Shown piece by piece: positions 1-9,519 of a stretch of DNA of 64,000 nt (its first letter is position 1; every line of letters starts with the position of its first letter). Where the stretch lies: positions 186,001-250,000 of the forward strand of contig NZ_ARYN01000002.1 of NCBI RefSeq assembly GCF_002094855.1. The letters are read 5' to 3'. The position numbers and the translations under genes were made by a program. This DNA is from Zunongwangia atlantica 22II14-10F7 (GTDB lineage Bacteria > Bacteroidota > Bacteroidia > Flavobacteriales > Flavobacteriaceae). A model generated the notes under the pieces. That model saw only the letters and a program-made list of their open reading frames with translations, was not told the DNA's origin and did not search any database.

Positions 1-2067
1 AACATAAATTGGCAGGAAGAAATCTATTCTGAAGCAATAGGATTTGATCACAATTTAAGTACTACCGGAAACATTGGTGGATTTATGCCAACTCGTGCTT
101 CAGTTGGGTATACAGATCAGGATGGAATTTTATCTGGTGATAACTTTTCCAGAACAACAGGATCTGTAAGCTTAAGGCCAAGTTTTATGGATGGTCATTT
201 GAAATTTGAGCTTAACGGACGTGGAATGTATACTGAAAATACGTTCGCAAACCGTGATGCGATTGGAACATCTGTAGATTACGATCCTACACAGCCTATT
301 TATGATCCAAACTCTCCATTTAGTAACTATAATTCATGGTTAGTATATAGTGAGGAAGCAGATAGATATGCTTTAAACAACCTGGCTCCTGTCAACCCAA
401 TTGCACTGATTAACGAAAAAGATGATTCTGCTGAAGTTCGTCGTTTTATAGGAAATGCAAAAGTTGACTATAAACTACACTTTTTCCCAGAGATCACAGC
501 GACTGTTAACGTTGGACTAGATAGAACTAATAGTCATGGTAGAACGATAGTTTCAGAAAATATGCCATCTTCTCAGTTAGATTGGAATGGCTCATACTCA
601 AATTATACGAATAACTCTACTAATAAACTTTTCGATGCTTATTTAACTTACGATAATGATTTTGATGACCACAGTTTGAACGCTGTTTTGGGATATTCTT
701 ATCAGAGTTTCGAAAACGATAACTACAGTTTTGATAGTGAAGCTGCAGAAGAAGGAAACGATGCAGAATTTATCGATAAATGGAGAAGTACATTACTATC
801 ATATTTTGGTAGAGCAAATTATAACTATGCAGATCGTTACTTAGTAACTGCAACTTTAAGAGCTGACGCTTCTTCTAAATTAAATCCAGATGATCGTTGG
901 GGATACTTTCCTTCTTTTGCTGTAGCCTGGAATATTAATAACGAAGAATTCTTTAATTCTAATACTGTAGATCAATTAAAACTTCGTGTAGGTTATGGTG
1001 AGATCGCAAACGTAAATGGTCTTGGAGATTATCTTTTCTTAACGAAATATACAGGTTCAAGATCTAATGCATATTATCAATTTGGACAATCATATTACCA
1101 AACTTACCGTCCAGAAGCTTATAACGAAGACCTTAGATGGGAAGTTGGAAAAACTTTAAATGCCGGTTTAGATTATTCATTCTTTAATAGCAGAATCTCT
1201 GGATCTATCAACGCATATCTTAAGAGAACAGAAGATATGATTAGCTACGTAACGGTAGATCCATTTACTAACTTTTCTAATGGTATCGATAAGAACATTG
1301 GAGACATGGAAAACAGAGGTGTTGAATTCGAATTAAATGTAGTTCCTGTACAAACCGATGATTTTAAATGGAGTATTGGCTACAATATCGCTTATAACGA
1401 TAATGAGATCACCAATTTACCAGACCAGGTAGAGACTGGTGGAATCAATGGAGGTACTGGTAATAATATCCAATTACACAAAGAAGGATATTCTCCTTTT
1501 AGCTACTGGGTTTACAAACAGGTTTATGATGAAGCGGGAAGACCAATCGAAGGTGCTTATGTAGATCGTAATGGTGACAACCAGATCAACGATGAAGATA
1601 AATATTTATACAAGGATCCTTTTGCAGATATCACTATGGGATTAAATACCAATGTTAGTTTTAAGAATTGGGATCTAGCGGTTGTATCTAGAGCTAGTTT
1701 AGGAAACTATGCATATAACAATATGGCTTCTGCAAAATCTTATGAGATAAGAGCTACAGAGAATAGTATTCTAACAAATCTACATAGAGATTACTTTAAT
1801 ACTGGTTTCCAAAGTTTAACTGAAACTAATCTACAAAGTGATTACTATGTACAAGATGCGTCTTTCTTCAAATTAGACAATATCACACTAGGATATACTT
1901 TCGATCAAATCTTTGAAGAATCTACACTACGTCTTTATGGTACAGCGCAAAACGTGCTTATCGTGACAGACTATGATGGTCTTGATCCAGAAATTAATGG
2001 AGGTATCGACAATAACTTCTATCCAAGACCAAGAACTTTTACCGTTGGTGTAAATCTTAATTTCTAA
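1..2067 (+). CDS. susC: SusC/RagA-type TonB-dependent outer-membrane transporter (5' end outside window)
   Basis: Only the C-terminal 688 residues are present: the frame is open from base 1 and the Met at base 85 is internal. Family role: a TonB-energised outer-membrane barrel that imports oligosaccharides captured by its SusD lid. What is seen is a long series of alternating beta-strand segments with Asn/Asp/Tyr-rich loops, and a final strand ending in ...VNLNF. The terminal Phe is the usual barrel-assembly signal. The signal peptide, CarboxypepD-like domain and plug lie upstream of the window. susD follows after 10 bp, then a SusE-like protein and a GH13 amylase, so a starch-type alpha-glucan is the likely substrate (inference from context). 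Confidence 0.93.
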   Translation, partial: NINWQEEIYSEAIGFDHNLSTTGNIGGFMPTRASVGYTDQDGILSGDNFSRTTGSVSLRPSFMDGHLKFELNGRGMYTENTFANRDAIGTSVDYDPTQPIYDPNSPFSNYNSWLVYSEEADRYALNNLAPVNPIALINEKDDSAEVRRFIGNAKVDYKLHFFPEITATVNVGLDRTNSHGRTIVSENMPSSQLDWNGSYSNYTNNSTNKLFDAYLTYDNDFDDHSLNAVLGYSYQSFENDNYSFDSEAAEEGNDAEFIDKWRSTLLSYFGRANYNYADRYLVTATLRADASSKLNPDDRWGYFPSFAVAWNINNEEFFNSNTVDQLKLRVGYGEIANVNGLGDYLFLTKYTGSRSNAYYQFGQSYYQTYRPEAYNEDLRWEVGKTLNAGLDYSFFNSRISGSINAYLKRTEDMISYVTVDPFTNFSNGIDKNIGDMENRGVEFELNVVPVQTDDFKWSIGYNIAYNDNEITNLPDQVETGGINGGTGNNIQLHKEGYSPFSYWVYKQVYDEAGRPIEGAYVDRNGDNQINDEDKYLYKDPFADITMGLNTNVSFKNWDLAVVSRASLGNYAYNNMASAKSYEIRATENSILTNLHRDYFNTGFQSLTETNLQSDYYVQDASFFKLDNITLGYTFDQIFEESTLRLYGTAQNVLIVTDYDGLDPEINGGIDNNFYPRPRTFTVGVNLNF

Positions 2068-2077
2068 AAAAAGAAGT

Positions 2078-3700
2078 ATGAAAATGAATTATATAAAGAA
2101 ATTAGCGCTCATCATACCTACACTTATTATAGTGTCTTGCCATGATGACCTGGATCAAACACCTATCGATCCAGATAGTTTTACAGAGAATGATGTATTT
2201 GCTAATGCAGACGAGGCAAGAGGTGCTTTAGCTAAACTTTATGCCAGTTTGGCCTTAACAGGACAACAGGGACCAGCAGGACAACCTGATATTTCTGGAA
2301 TAGATGAAGGAACTTCACAATATTCCAGAATGTTATTTAGTTTAAATGAGCTTACTACAGATAATGCTGTTGTAGGTTGGGGTGACCCGGGACTTCCTAA
2401 TTTACATGCTATGAGCTGGGGTGCAGGAAATGATTTTACCACAGCAATGTATTATCGTCTTGCGCAGGAGGTATCTTTTTGTAACTCTTTTATTTCAAAT
2501 GCATCCTCTTTGGATGATCCTTCAGTAGCTTCTTTTATTGCTGAAGCACGTTTCTTAAGAGCATTTGCGTATTACAACCTGATCGATCTTTATGGAAATG
2601 TTCCTTTGGTAACTCAGATTTCAACTGAATTACCAGCTCAAAATTCAAGAGAAGAGATCTTCAATTATATTGAAGCTGAATTAACCGAAATTCAGAATAA
2701 TTTAAATGAAAGTGGTGCTAGCGAATATGGCCGTGTAGATCGTGTTGCAGCCTGGGCTCTTCTTTCAAAACTTTATCTTAACGCTGAAACCTGGATAGGA
2801 CAGGATCGTTATACAGATGCGATCACCTATGCGAACCAGGTGATCAATTCATCTTACCAGATCAATACAGTAGATGCTAATGGAAATGGATCTGCTTACG
2901 ACGAACTTTTCTTAGCAGACAATGATAGTAATGGTGCTCAGGACGAATTTATCTTCGCATTGAACTTTGATGGTAACAGCTCAAGAACTTATGGAGGAAC
3001 AACCTTCCTTGTTCACGCTGCTATCGGTGGTGATATGGATGCCGCTGCATTTGGAGTAAACGGCGGATGGTCTGGTTTAAGAACCACAAAAGCCCTGGTT
3101 AATAAATTCGACTATGCGGTAACCGCTTCAGATGAAGATGGAAATCCAACCGAATGGGCAGACCATCGAGCAATGTTCTTTACTGAAGGTCAAAATCTTG
3201 AAATCAACACTATTGCAAACACCTTTACTGATGGCTATGCAGTAACAAAATTTAAGAATATCGATTCTGAAGGAAATGCTGGTAGCGATGCTGGTGGTGA
3301 TTTTGTAGATACAGATCTACCTTTAATTAGAATGGCAGAAATATATCTTACCTATGCTGAAGCGGTTACCCGTGGAGGATCTGGTGGTAACACTCAGGCT
3401 GCTGTTGGATATATTAATGAGTTAAGACAAAGAGCTTTTGGAAATACAGATGGTAATATTTCTGCAAGCGATCTTACTGTAGATTTTGTATTAGATGAAA
3501 GAGCTCGCGAATTATACTGGGAAGGCCAAAGAAGAACAGATCTTATTCGTTATAACGACTTTACATCCGGTAGCTATTTATGGCCTTTTAAAGGAGGTTC
3601 ACAATCTGGAACTTCTGTAGACGATTTTAGAGCACTATTCCCTTTACCAAGTAATATTATTTTAATCAATCCAAATTTAACTCAAAATACAGGCTATTAA
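2078..3700 (+). CDS. susD: SusD/RagB family surface glycan-binding lipoprotein
   Basis: 540 residues, normal for SusD. It begins with a lipoprotein signal (KK..., hydrophobic stretch, then Ser-Cys at C21) followed by HDDLD, an acidic run like the Bacteroidetes surface-export signal, so the protein should sit on the cell surface capping SusC. The N-terminal half has SusD-type TPR helices (for example FLRAFAYYNLIDLYGNVPLV) and the C-terminal half carries the RagB/SusD signature around DERARELYWEGQRRTDLIRY. A second in-frame ATG lies two codons downstream and either could be used. It sits 10 bp after susC and 16 bp before the susE-like gene, so these are one transcript. Confidence 0.94.
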   Translation: MKMNYIKKLALIIPTLIIVSCHDDLDQTPIDPDSFTENDVFANADEARGALAKLYASLALTGQQGPAGQPDISGIDEGTSQYSRMLFSLNELTTDNAVVGWGDPGLPNLHAMSWGAGNDFTTAMYYRLAQEVSFCNSFISNASSLDDPSVASFIAEARFLRAFAYYNLIDLYGNVPLVTQISTELPAQNSREEIFNYIEAELTEIQNNLNESGASEYGRVDRVAAWALLSKLYLNAETWIGQDRYTDAITYANQVINSSYQINTVDANGNGSAYDELFLADNDSNGAQDEFIFALNFDGNSSRTYGGTTFLVHAAIGGDMDAAAFGVNGGWSGLRTTKALVNKFDYAVTASDEDGNPTEWADHRAMFFTEGQNLEINTIANTFTDGYAVTKFKNIDSEGNAGSDAGGDFVDTDLPLIRMAEIYLTYAEAVTRGGSGGNTQAAVGYINELRQRAFGNTDGNISASDLTVDFVLDERARELYWEGQRRTDLIRYNDFTSGSYLWPFKGGSQSGTSVDDFRALFPLPSNIILINPNLTQNTGY

Positions 3701-3716
3701 TAAATATAAAGACACA

Positions 3717-4871
3717 ATGAAAAAGTTAACACTATTATTCATCGCGTTTATCGCAATATTAAGCTTTACAGCTTGTACCGAAGATGATGGATTTACTTTT
3801 ACCGCAAAGCCAGATCCAGAAGGAATTTCATTTATGAATCAAACAGCAGATACTTATACGTTAACCTCTGCAAATGCTAATAATCTGGCAGAAAGATTTG
3901 TTTGGAACGAAGTAGATTTTGATGTTCAAACTCCTATTAATTATGAATTACAGGGAGCTGCAGAAGAAAGTTTTAGCAGCTATTCTGTTTTAGGTGATGT
4001 TACAGATAATAATCTTGCCGTTAGTATTGGTAGTATGCTAGACTTAGCTGAAGAAGCTGGTTTAGATAACGATCCAGAAACAGAAGCTCCAAATACTGGT
4101 AACATTTATTTTAGAGTTAGAGCTTATGTTGGTGCAGACGCCGGTAATGTGGTAGAGCAAACCTCTAACATTCTTACAGTCTCTGTAACACTTCCAGAAG
4201 CTACTGAAGATGCTGTTGAACTAAAAAGAGAATTATACTTAGTAGGTGATGCAACCGCTGCTGGTTGGAACCCAGATAACAACAACACCCCTATTTTTAG
4301 AGATGCTGAAAATGATGACATATATTATTTTGAAGGTCGATTTGCTGGTGGTGATGGTGTAGAAGGTTTCAAACTAATAGAAAGTTTAGGAAATTGGCAA
4401 CCACAATGGGGAATTAACGAAGGTGCTGCTACAAGCAGTGATATTTTAGGAGGTGACCCTCAAGCTTTCCCGGTTAGCGATGATGCTTTTTATAGCTTTA
4501 CATTAAATGCTGCCGATGGCACATATACTTTTGAAAGTATAGATGCTAGTAGCGCGCCAACTTATTCTGCAATGGGTATTATTGGTACTGCAACTACAGG
4601 AGATGATTCTGGATGGAATCAGGATATCGATTTTACGCAATCTACATTTAACCCTCACATCTGGTATATTAACGGAATCGAAATTTTTGAAGGTGAAGCA
4701 AAAATTAGAGCCGATAACGACTGGACAGATAGCTGGGGAGATGACACATTTTTAAGCGGACAGGGTAATAATAACAACGATCCTAATATCGTGGTAACTC
4801 CAGGAACTTATAATGTATGGTTTAATGATCTTGATGGTCGTTACCTTTTTATTCCTCAGGTATCTGAATAA
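3717..4871 (+). CDS. susE: SusE/SusF-like surface starch-binding lipoprotein
   Basis: 384 residues with a lipoprotein signal ending at C20 and followed by TEDDG, again acidic and suggestive of surface display. After an N-terminal Ig-like region (about 25-160) there are two SusE/F-type carbohydrate-binding modules. The first (about 168-275) starts RELYLVGDATAAGWNPDN and contains the Trp-rich NWQPQWG. The second (about 278-382) ends in GTYNVWFNDLDGRYLFI. Family members bind maltooligosaccharides at the cell surface and have no enzyme activity. Third gene of the operon; a strong hairpin lies just downstream, before the amylase. The sugar specificity is inferred from family and neighbours. Confidence 0.85.
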   Translation: MKKLTLLFIAFIAILSFTACTEDDGFTFTAKPDPEGISFMNQTADTYTLTSANANNLAERFVWNEVDFDVQTPINYELQGAAEESFSSYSVLGDVTDNNLAVSIGSMLDLAEEAGLDNDPETEAPNTGNIYFRVRAYVGADAGNVVEQTSNILTVSVTLPEATEDAVELKRELYLVGDATAAGWNPDNNNTPIFRDAENDDIYYFEGRFAGGDGVEGFKLIESLGNWQPQWGINEGAATSSDILGGDPQAFPVSDDAFYSFTLNAADGTYTFESIDASSAPTYSAMGIIGTATTGDDSGWNQDIDFTQSTFNPHIWYINGIEIFEGEAKIRADNDWTDSWGDDTFLSGQGNNNNDPNIVVTPGTYNVWFNDLDGRYLFIPQVSE

Positions 4872-4883
4872 ATAATCTAATTG

Positions 4884-4907
4884 AAAAGGCTGCTGCGGCA
4901 GCCTTTT
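4884..4907 (+). terminator. Hairpin between susE-like gene and amylase
   Basis: Perfect 10-bp stem AAAAGGCTGC/GCAGCCTTTT with the tetraloop TGCG, 12 bp after the susE-like stop and 16 bp before the amylase start. It looks like an intrinsic terminator but has little U-tract beyond the stem, so it may be a partial terminator that lowers amylase expression relative to susCDE. Confidence 0.75.
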
Positions 4908-4923
4908 CTAACTTCATTATTTT

Positions 4924-6369
4924 ATGAAAAAAACACTAAAAAATATTCCGTTAGTATATTTGCTAATATTGGTTGTTTTCTTCAGCTGTTCTTCAGATGA
5001 TGATACACCACCTGTTGATCCAGACGACGACAACGGTATAGAACAACCTGAACCGGTTTCAGCATTAAACCTGGCCGAATATGATAATGGAAGCCGGGTA
5101 ATGATGCAGGCTTTTTATTGGGATGTAGAGCCAAGATTTGAATGGTGGAATACCATTTCAGATAAATTAGAAAATTGGGCAGATGCCGGGATAAACCGTA
5201 TATGGATTCCGCCCGCAAGTAAAGGGCAATCTGGAGGTTATTCTATGGGGTACGATCCTTCAGATTATTATGACTTTGGAGAATACGATCAACATGGTAC
5301 CGTTCCTACCAGATTTGGAACTCGAGAAGATCTGGAAAATATGATTAGTACTGCTCACGATAATAATATCGAAGTTATCGCAGATATGGTATTAAACCAT
5401 AACTCCGGTGGTGGTTTGCAGTACAACCCATATCGCGAAAAAGACACCTATACCCTATTTGATGAAACTCATGGTAATGCTTCAGGAATGTTTAATAGAG
5501 ATTACGAAGATTTTTATCCAAATAGTGTAAGTAATTACGATCCGGGAAGTTTATTTTACGAAGAAACCAACTTAGATCATCATAGGGAGCGTGTTCAAAA
5601 CTGGTTATGGAAAGACGAAAATTCTGTAGCAAAATATTACAAAAATGTTATGGGCTTCGATGGCTGGCGTTTTGATTATGTTTTAGGATTTGAAGATTTT
5701 GTAATTAAAGATTGGTTGGAAGAAGTTGGCGGATTCGCAGTAAGTGAACTTTGGGATGGTAATCCTAGCGTACTAAGAAATCATATCGAAGCTACCGGAA
5801 GCGGTGTTTTCGATTTTGCAGCTTTCTATGTTATGGAACAGGCTTTTGATAGAAATGATGATTTAACAGGGCTTACCAACGATCAGGTTTGGCAAACAAA
5901 CCCAGATAAAGCGGTAACTTTCACTGCCAATCATGATACTGAAAAAGATGGAAACGAAGATAACATTATCGCTCCAGAGAATAAACTGAAGGCTTATGCA
6001 TTTATAATGACGCATCCTGGTTATCCTACCTTATTTTATCTGGATTACGAAAATCCAGAATTTCAGGATCAATTAAATAAATTAATTAGTATTCATAATA
6101 GTTTGGCAACAGGATCTGTAAATGTAATTTATGCAGATAATGATGAATATATTATGCAACGTAGCGGTGATGCAAACAATCCCGGACTTATACTTTATAT
6201 TAATACTTCTGAAAATGCAAAAAGAAGAACCATTACTACCAGTTGGGATACTACAGTTTTAATGGATTATTCTGAAAATTCAAACTACCGTCCTCAGGTG
6301 TCTGAAAATGGCGAAGTAATTATTGAAGCTCCTGCCAATTCTTACGCAATCTGGTCGATCACAGAATAA
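4924..6369 (+). CDS. Surface lipoprotein alpha-amylase, GH13 family
   Basis: 481 residues. A lipoprotein signal ends in FFSC22, followed by SSDDD and an acidic/Pro linker (about 23-45), which fits a surface-exposed amylase that starts starch breakdown for the adjacent SusCD. The GH13 motifs are visible: region I DMVLNH (154-159), region II GWRFDYV with nucleophile D251, region III SELWDG with acid/base E275, and region IV ANHD with D338. The domain runs from MMQAFYWD to a short C-terminal beta domain (about 410-481). GH13 enzymes with this compact layout are usually endo-acting alpha-amylases; I cannot assign the subfamily. It probably shares the susCDE transcript through the intervening hairpin. 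Confidence 0.93.
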   Translation: MKKTLKNIPLVYLLILVVFFSCSSDDDTPPVDPDDDNGIEQPEPVSALNLAEYDNGSRVMMQAFYWDVEPRFEWWNTISDKLENWADAGINRIWIPPASKGQSGGYSMGYDPSDYYDFGEYDQHGTVPTRFGTREDLENMISTAHDNNIEVIADMVLNHNSGGGLQYNPYREKDTYTLFDETHGNASGMFNRDYEDFYPNSVSNYDPGSLFYEETNLDHHRERVQNWLWKDENSVAKYYKNVMGFDGWRFDYVLGFEDFVIKDWLEEVGGFAVSELWDGNPSVLRNHIEATGSGVFDFAAFYVMEQAFDRNDDLTGLTNDQVWQTNPDKAVTFTANHDTEKDGNEDNIIAPENKLKAYAFIMTHPGYPTLFYLDYENPEFQDQLNKLISIHNSLATGSVNVIYADNDEYIMQRSGDANNPGLILYINTSENAKRRTITTSWDTTVLMDYSENSNYRPQVSENGEVIIEAPANSYAIWSITE

Positions 6370-6390
6370 CAATTTTTTACCAAAAGTTAG

Positions 6391-6422
6391 AAAACGGGAT
6401 AAATAGATTTTTATCCCGTTTT
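6391..6422 (+). terminator. Intrinsic terminator of the starch locus
   Basis: Perfect 13-bp inverted repeat AAAACGGGATAAA / TTTATCCCGTTTT with a 6-base loop, followed by further T residues, 21 bp after the amylase stop. Confidence 0.88.
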
Positions 6423-6749
6423 TTGATTTTTTTATGATACTGAAATCAATTTTTTAAAAAGAAAATTCTACTTTTAATTTTCTGTTGAATTTATCGAAAA
6501 TCAACAAAATTTCCATCCTTTTTTCTTAGCGCTTAAAAATCAGCACTTAAAACTCTCACAAGTATTTTAACGATAAAGTTATCCGATTTTGTAAACTTCA
6601 ACCTGTTGATAAATTTTCAATTCACTGACTACTAATTTATTAACAACATTTTATTGATAACTTTTGAATTACAACATAAATAAGCTTGTAAATATTTATT
6701 TACTTTTACCTTACCAAAGTTTACTTTTCTAATTTAATAGACGTGATTT
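6423..6749. other. Intergenic region upstream of nrdJ
   Basis: About 330 bp of AT-rich DNA with no ORF of note. I looked for a cobalamin riboswitch, since the next gene encodes a B12-dependent enzyme, and saw no convincing B12-box element. The only clear structure is the palindrome at 6688-6703. No full -33/-7 promoter could be assigned. Confidence 0.6.
6688..6703. promoter_or_regulatory. Palindrome upstream of nrdJ (candidate operator)
   Basis: GTAAATA-TT-TATTTAC, a perfect 7-bp inverted repeat about 47 bp before the nrdJ start and overlapping a near -7 element (TACTTTTA at 6701). Its position suits a repressor of ribonucleotide reductase; it does not match the NrdR box as I know it. Function is inference. 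Confidence 0.4.
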
Positions 6750-9302
6750 ATGCCTGTAAAAACAACTCCTAAAGCTCCTAAAATTTATACTCAGGATGAA
6801 GCTTTTAAGGCTTCTTTAGAGTATTTTAAAGGGGACGATTTAGCCGCCCGTGTTTGGGTAAACAAGTATGCCTTAAAAGATTCTGATGGTAACATCTACG
6901 AGCAGACCCCTAATGATATGCATCGTAGAATTGCGAAAGAGATTGCTCGCGTAGAACAGCGATATCCTAACCCAATGACAGAGGATGAGGTTTTCGATCT
7001 TATTAAAGATTTTAAATACATCGTACCGCAGGGGAGCCCAATGGCAGGAATAGGAAATCCTTACCAGATTGCTTCATTATCTAACTGTTTTGTTATTGGT
7101 AACGATGGTAGTTCAGACTCTTATGGCGGAATTATGAAAATCGACCAGGAGCAGGTACAATTAATGAAACGTCGTGGTGGTGTTGGTCACGATTTATCAC
7201 ACATAAGACCTAAAGGTTCAGCAGTAAAAAACTCGGCTTTAACCTCAACAGGAATTGTTCCTTTTATGGAGCGTTATTCTAACTCTACCAGAGAAGTTGC
7301 GCAAGATGGTCGTCGCGGTGCATTAATGCTTTCAGTATCGATTAATCACCCAGATTCAGAAGATTTTATCGATGCTAAAATGGAGCAGGGTAAAGTTACC
7401 GGGGCAAATGTTTCGGTAAGAATTGATGATAATTTTATGAGAGCTGTAAAGAATAAAACAGCTTATACTCAAAAATATCCTGTTTTTAGCAGTGAACCTA
7501 AATTCAGCAAAGAAATTGAGGCAGAAAAGCTTTGGAAGAAAATTGTTCACAATGCCTGGAAATCGGCAGAACCTGGTATTCTTTTCTGGGATACGGTAAT
7601 TAACGAATCTGTACCAGATTGCTATGCAGATCTTGGTTATAAAACAGTTTCTACCAACCCTTGTGGTGAAATCCCACTTTGTCCTTATGATTCTTGTCGA
7701 TTATTAGCCATCAACTTATTCTCTTATGTTGAAGATCCTTTTACAGATAAAGCGAAGTTTAATTACGAGCTTTTCAAAAAACATATTGGTGCTGCACAAC
7801 GAATTATGGACGATATTATCGATCTTGAATTAGAAAAGATCGATGCAATTATCGAAAAGATCGACGCAGATCCAGAAACTGATGAGGTAAAAGGAGTTGA
7901 GAAAAACCTTTGGTTAAATATACAAAAGAAAGCTCAGGAAGGTCGTAGAACTGGTATTGGCATCACTGCTGAAGGTGATATGCTTGCGGGACTTGGTATT
8001 AGATACGGAAGCGAAGAAGGTGTAGAATTTTCAACAGAAATTCACAAGAATATTGCCCTTGCTGCTTATCGTGCATCTGTAGATACTGCAAAAGAAAGAG
8101 GTGCATTTTCTATTTTTGATTCAGATCGTGAAAAAGAGAATCCGTTTATTCTTAGATTGAAAGAAGCCGATGAAAAATTATACTACGATATGTTAGAATA
8201 TGGCCGTAGAAACATCGCTCTTTTAACCATTGCCCCTACCGGTACAACCAGTTTAATGACGCAAACAACTTCTGGAATAGAGCCTGTTTTCTTACCGGTT
8301 TATAAACGTAGAAGAAAAGTAAATCCTAACGATAAAGATGTTCGTGTAGACTTTGTAGACGAAGTTGGCGATAGCTGGGAAGAATATGTGGTTTTCCATC
8401 ATCGTTTTAAAGAATGGATGAAGGTAAACGGTCACGATATTGATAAAAATTACTCGAATGCCGAGTTGGATGAATTGGTGAAAGCTTCTCCTTATTATCA
8501 GGCAACCAGTAACGATGTAGACTGGTTAAGTAAAGTAAGAATGCAGGGAGCAGTACAAAAATGGGTAGATCACTCTATTAGTGTAACCATTAACTTGCCT
8601 AATGATGTTAGCGAAGATCTTGTAGGTAAACTTTATCTTGAAGCGTGGCAGGCCGGTTGTAAAGGTGTTACGGTTTATCGTGATGGATCACGTTCTGGAG
8701 TTTTAATCTCTAACGACGAGAAAAAAGAAGAAGAGCAGGAAGAAACCGGAATTTTCCCTACAAAGCGTCCACAGGTTTTAGAAGCAGATGTTGTACGCTT
8801 CCAAAATAATAAAGATAAATGGATCGCATTTATTGGATTAATCGACGGCAGACCTTACGAGATCTTTACCGGATTTTCTGATGATGAAGATGGGATCCTT
8901 ATCCCGCGTTGGGTAAATGAAGGTTTAATTATTAAAAACCGAAATGAAGACGGAACTTCTCGTTACGATTTTCAGTATAAAAATAAAAGAGGCTATAAAA
9001 CCACTATTGAAGGTTTATCGCACAAATTTAATCCTGAATTCTGGAACTATGCGAAATTGATTTCAAGTACGTTAAGACACGGGATGCCAATAGATAATGT
9101 GGTAAATCTTGTAAACAGTCTTCAGTTAGATTCAGAATCTATTAATACCTGGAAAAACGGAGTTGCAAGAGCCTTAAAACGCTTTATTGCAGATGGTACG
9201 CTTGCTAAAAAAGAAAAATGTACCAACTGTAATTCCTCTAATCTCATCTACCAGGAAGGATGTTTAACCTGTAAAGATTGTGGATCTTCTAAATGTGGAT
9301 AA
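6750..9302 (+). CDS. nrdJ: Adenosylcobalamin-dependent (class II) ribonucleoside-diphosphate reductase
   Basis: 850 residues. Reduces ribonucleotides to deoxyribonucleotides with a cobalamin-generated thiyl radical, in the cytoplasm. Seen: SNCFVIG with C113, NPCGE (N303, C305, E307) and C316 in PYDSCRLLAIN. C305 fits the radical cysteine and C113/C316 the redox pair, matching the spacing in the Thermotoga NrdJ. APTGTTSLM follows in the substrate-binding barrel. The C-terminus (about 690-820) looks like the TSCPD-type domain, and a Cys-rich tail (CTNC...CLTCKDC...C) is likely the zinc/redox tail that re-reduces the active site. It stands alone between terminators, with a long leader. Confidence 0.95.
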   Translation: MPVKTTPKAPKIYTQDEAFKASLEYFKGDDLAARVWVNKYALKDSDGNIYEQTPNDMHRRIAKEIARVEQRYPNPMTEDEVFDLIKDFKYIVPQGSPMAGIGNPYQIASLSNCFVIGNDGSSDSYGGIMKIDQEQVQLMKRRGGVGHDLSHIRPKGSAVKNSALTSTGIVPFMERYSNSTREVAQDGRRGALMLSVSINHPDSEDFIDAKMEQGKVTGANVSVRIDDNFMRAVKNKTAYTQKYPVFSSEPKFSKEIEAEKLWKKIVHNAWKSAEPGILFWDTVINESVPDCYADLGYKTVSTNPCGEIPLCPYDSCRLLAINLFSYVEDPFTDKAKFNYELFKKHIGAAQRIMDDIIDLELEKIDAIIEKIDADPETDEVKGVEKNLWLNIQKKAQEGRRTGIGITAEGDMLAGLGIRYGSEEGVEFSTEIHKNIALAAYRASVDTAKERGAFSIFDSDREKENPFILRLKEADEKLYYDMLEYGRRNIALLTIAPTGTTSLMTQTTSGIEPVFLPVYKRRRKVNPNDKDVRVDFVDEVGDSWEEYVVFHHRFKEWMKVNGHDIDKNYSNAELDELVKASPYYQATSNDVDWLSKVRMQGAVQKWVDHSISVTINLPNDVSEDLVGKLYLEAWQAGCKGVTVYRDGSRSGVLISNDEKKEEEQEETGIFPTKRPQVLEADVVRFQNNKDKWIAFIGLIDGRPYEIFTGFSDDEDGILIPRWVNEGLIIKNRNEDGTSRYDFQYKNKRGYKTTIEGLSHKFNPEFWNYAKLISSTLRHGMPIDNVVNLVNSLQLDSESINTWKNGVARALKRFIADGTLAKKEKCTNCNSSNLIYQEGCLTCKDCGSSKCG

Positions 9303-9335
9303 TCCCTAAACAATAACAAATTTTAAGTGTTAAGT

Positions 9336-9361
9336 AAAAGGCTGCCAATTGGCAGCCTTTT
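9336..9361 (+). terminator. nrdJ terminator
   Basis: Perfect 11-bp stem AAAAGGCTGCC/GGCAGCCTTTT, loop AATT, then a T run. Its core GGCTGCC/GGCAGCC also occurs in the hairpins at 4884 and 33597. Confidence 0.92.
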
Positions 9362-9487
9362 TTTATTTTAAATCAAACCTAACAATCTGAAATTTGATGT
9401 TTTAGAGTTACTTTTTTATCGAAAACTATCAATGAAATTATATAATTTTAGCCGACTTTTTTTAATATCAATTTTATCAATCAAAAT

Positions 9488-9495
9488 TACTTTTG
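9488..9495 (+). promoter_or_regulatory. -7 promoter box (TACTTTTG)
   Basis: Exact match to the Bacteroidetes -7 consensus TAnnTTTG, 24 bp before the ATG at 9520. The TTG that could be read as an upstream start at 9493 is the end of this box. No TTG -33 element was found. Confidence 0.55.
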
Positions 9496-9519
9496 GAATC
9501 TTATGATTCCCTTACTTCA

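Noticed and set aside
85-2067. Met at base 85 as the start of SusC
   Set aside because: The same frame is open from base 1 and the protein is far shorter than SusC; the true start lies outside the window.
6423-6749. Cobalamin riboswitch before nrdJ
   Set aside because: I looked for the conserved B12-box arrangement and found none; only a palindrome is present.
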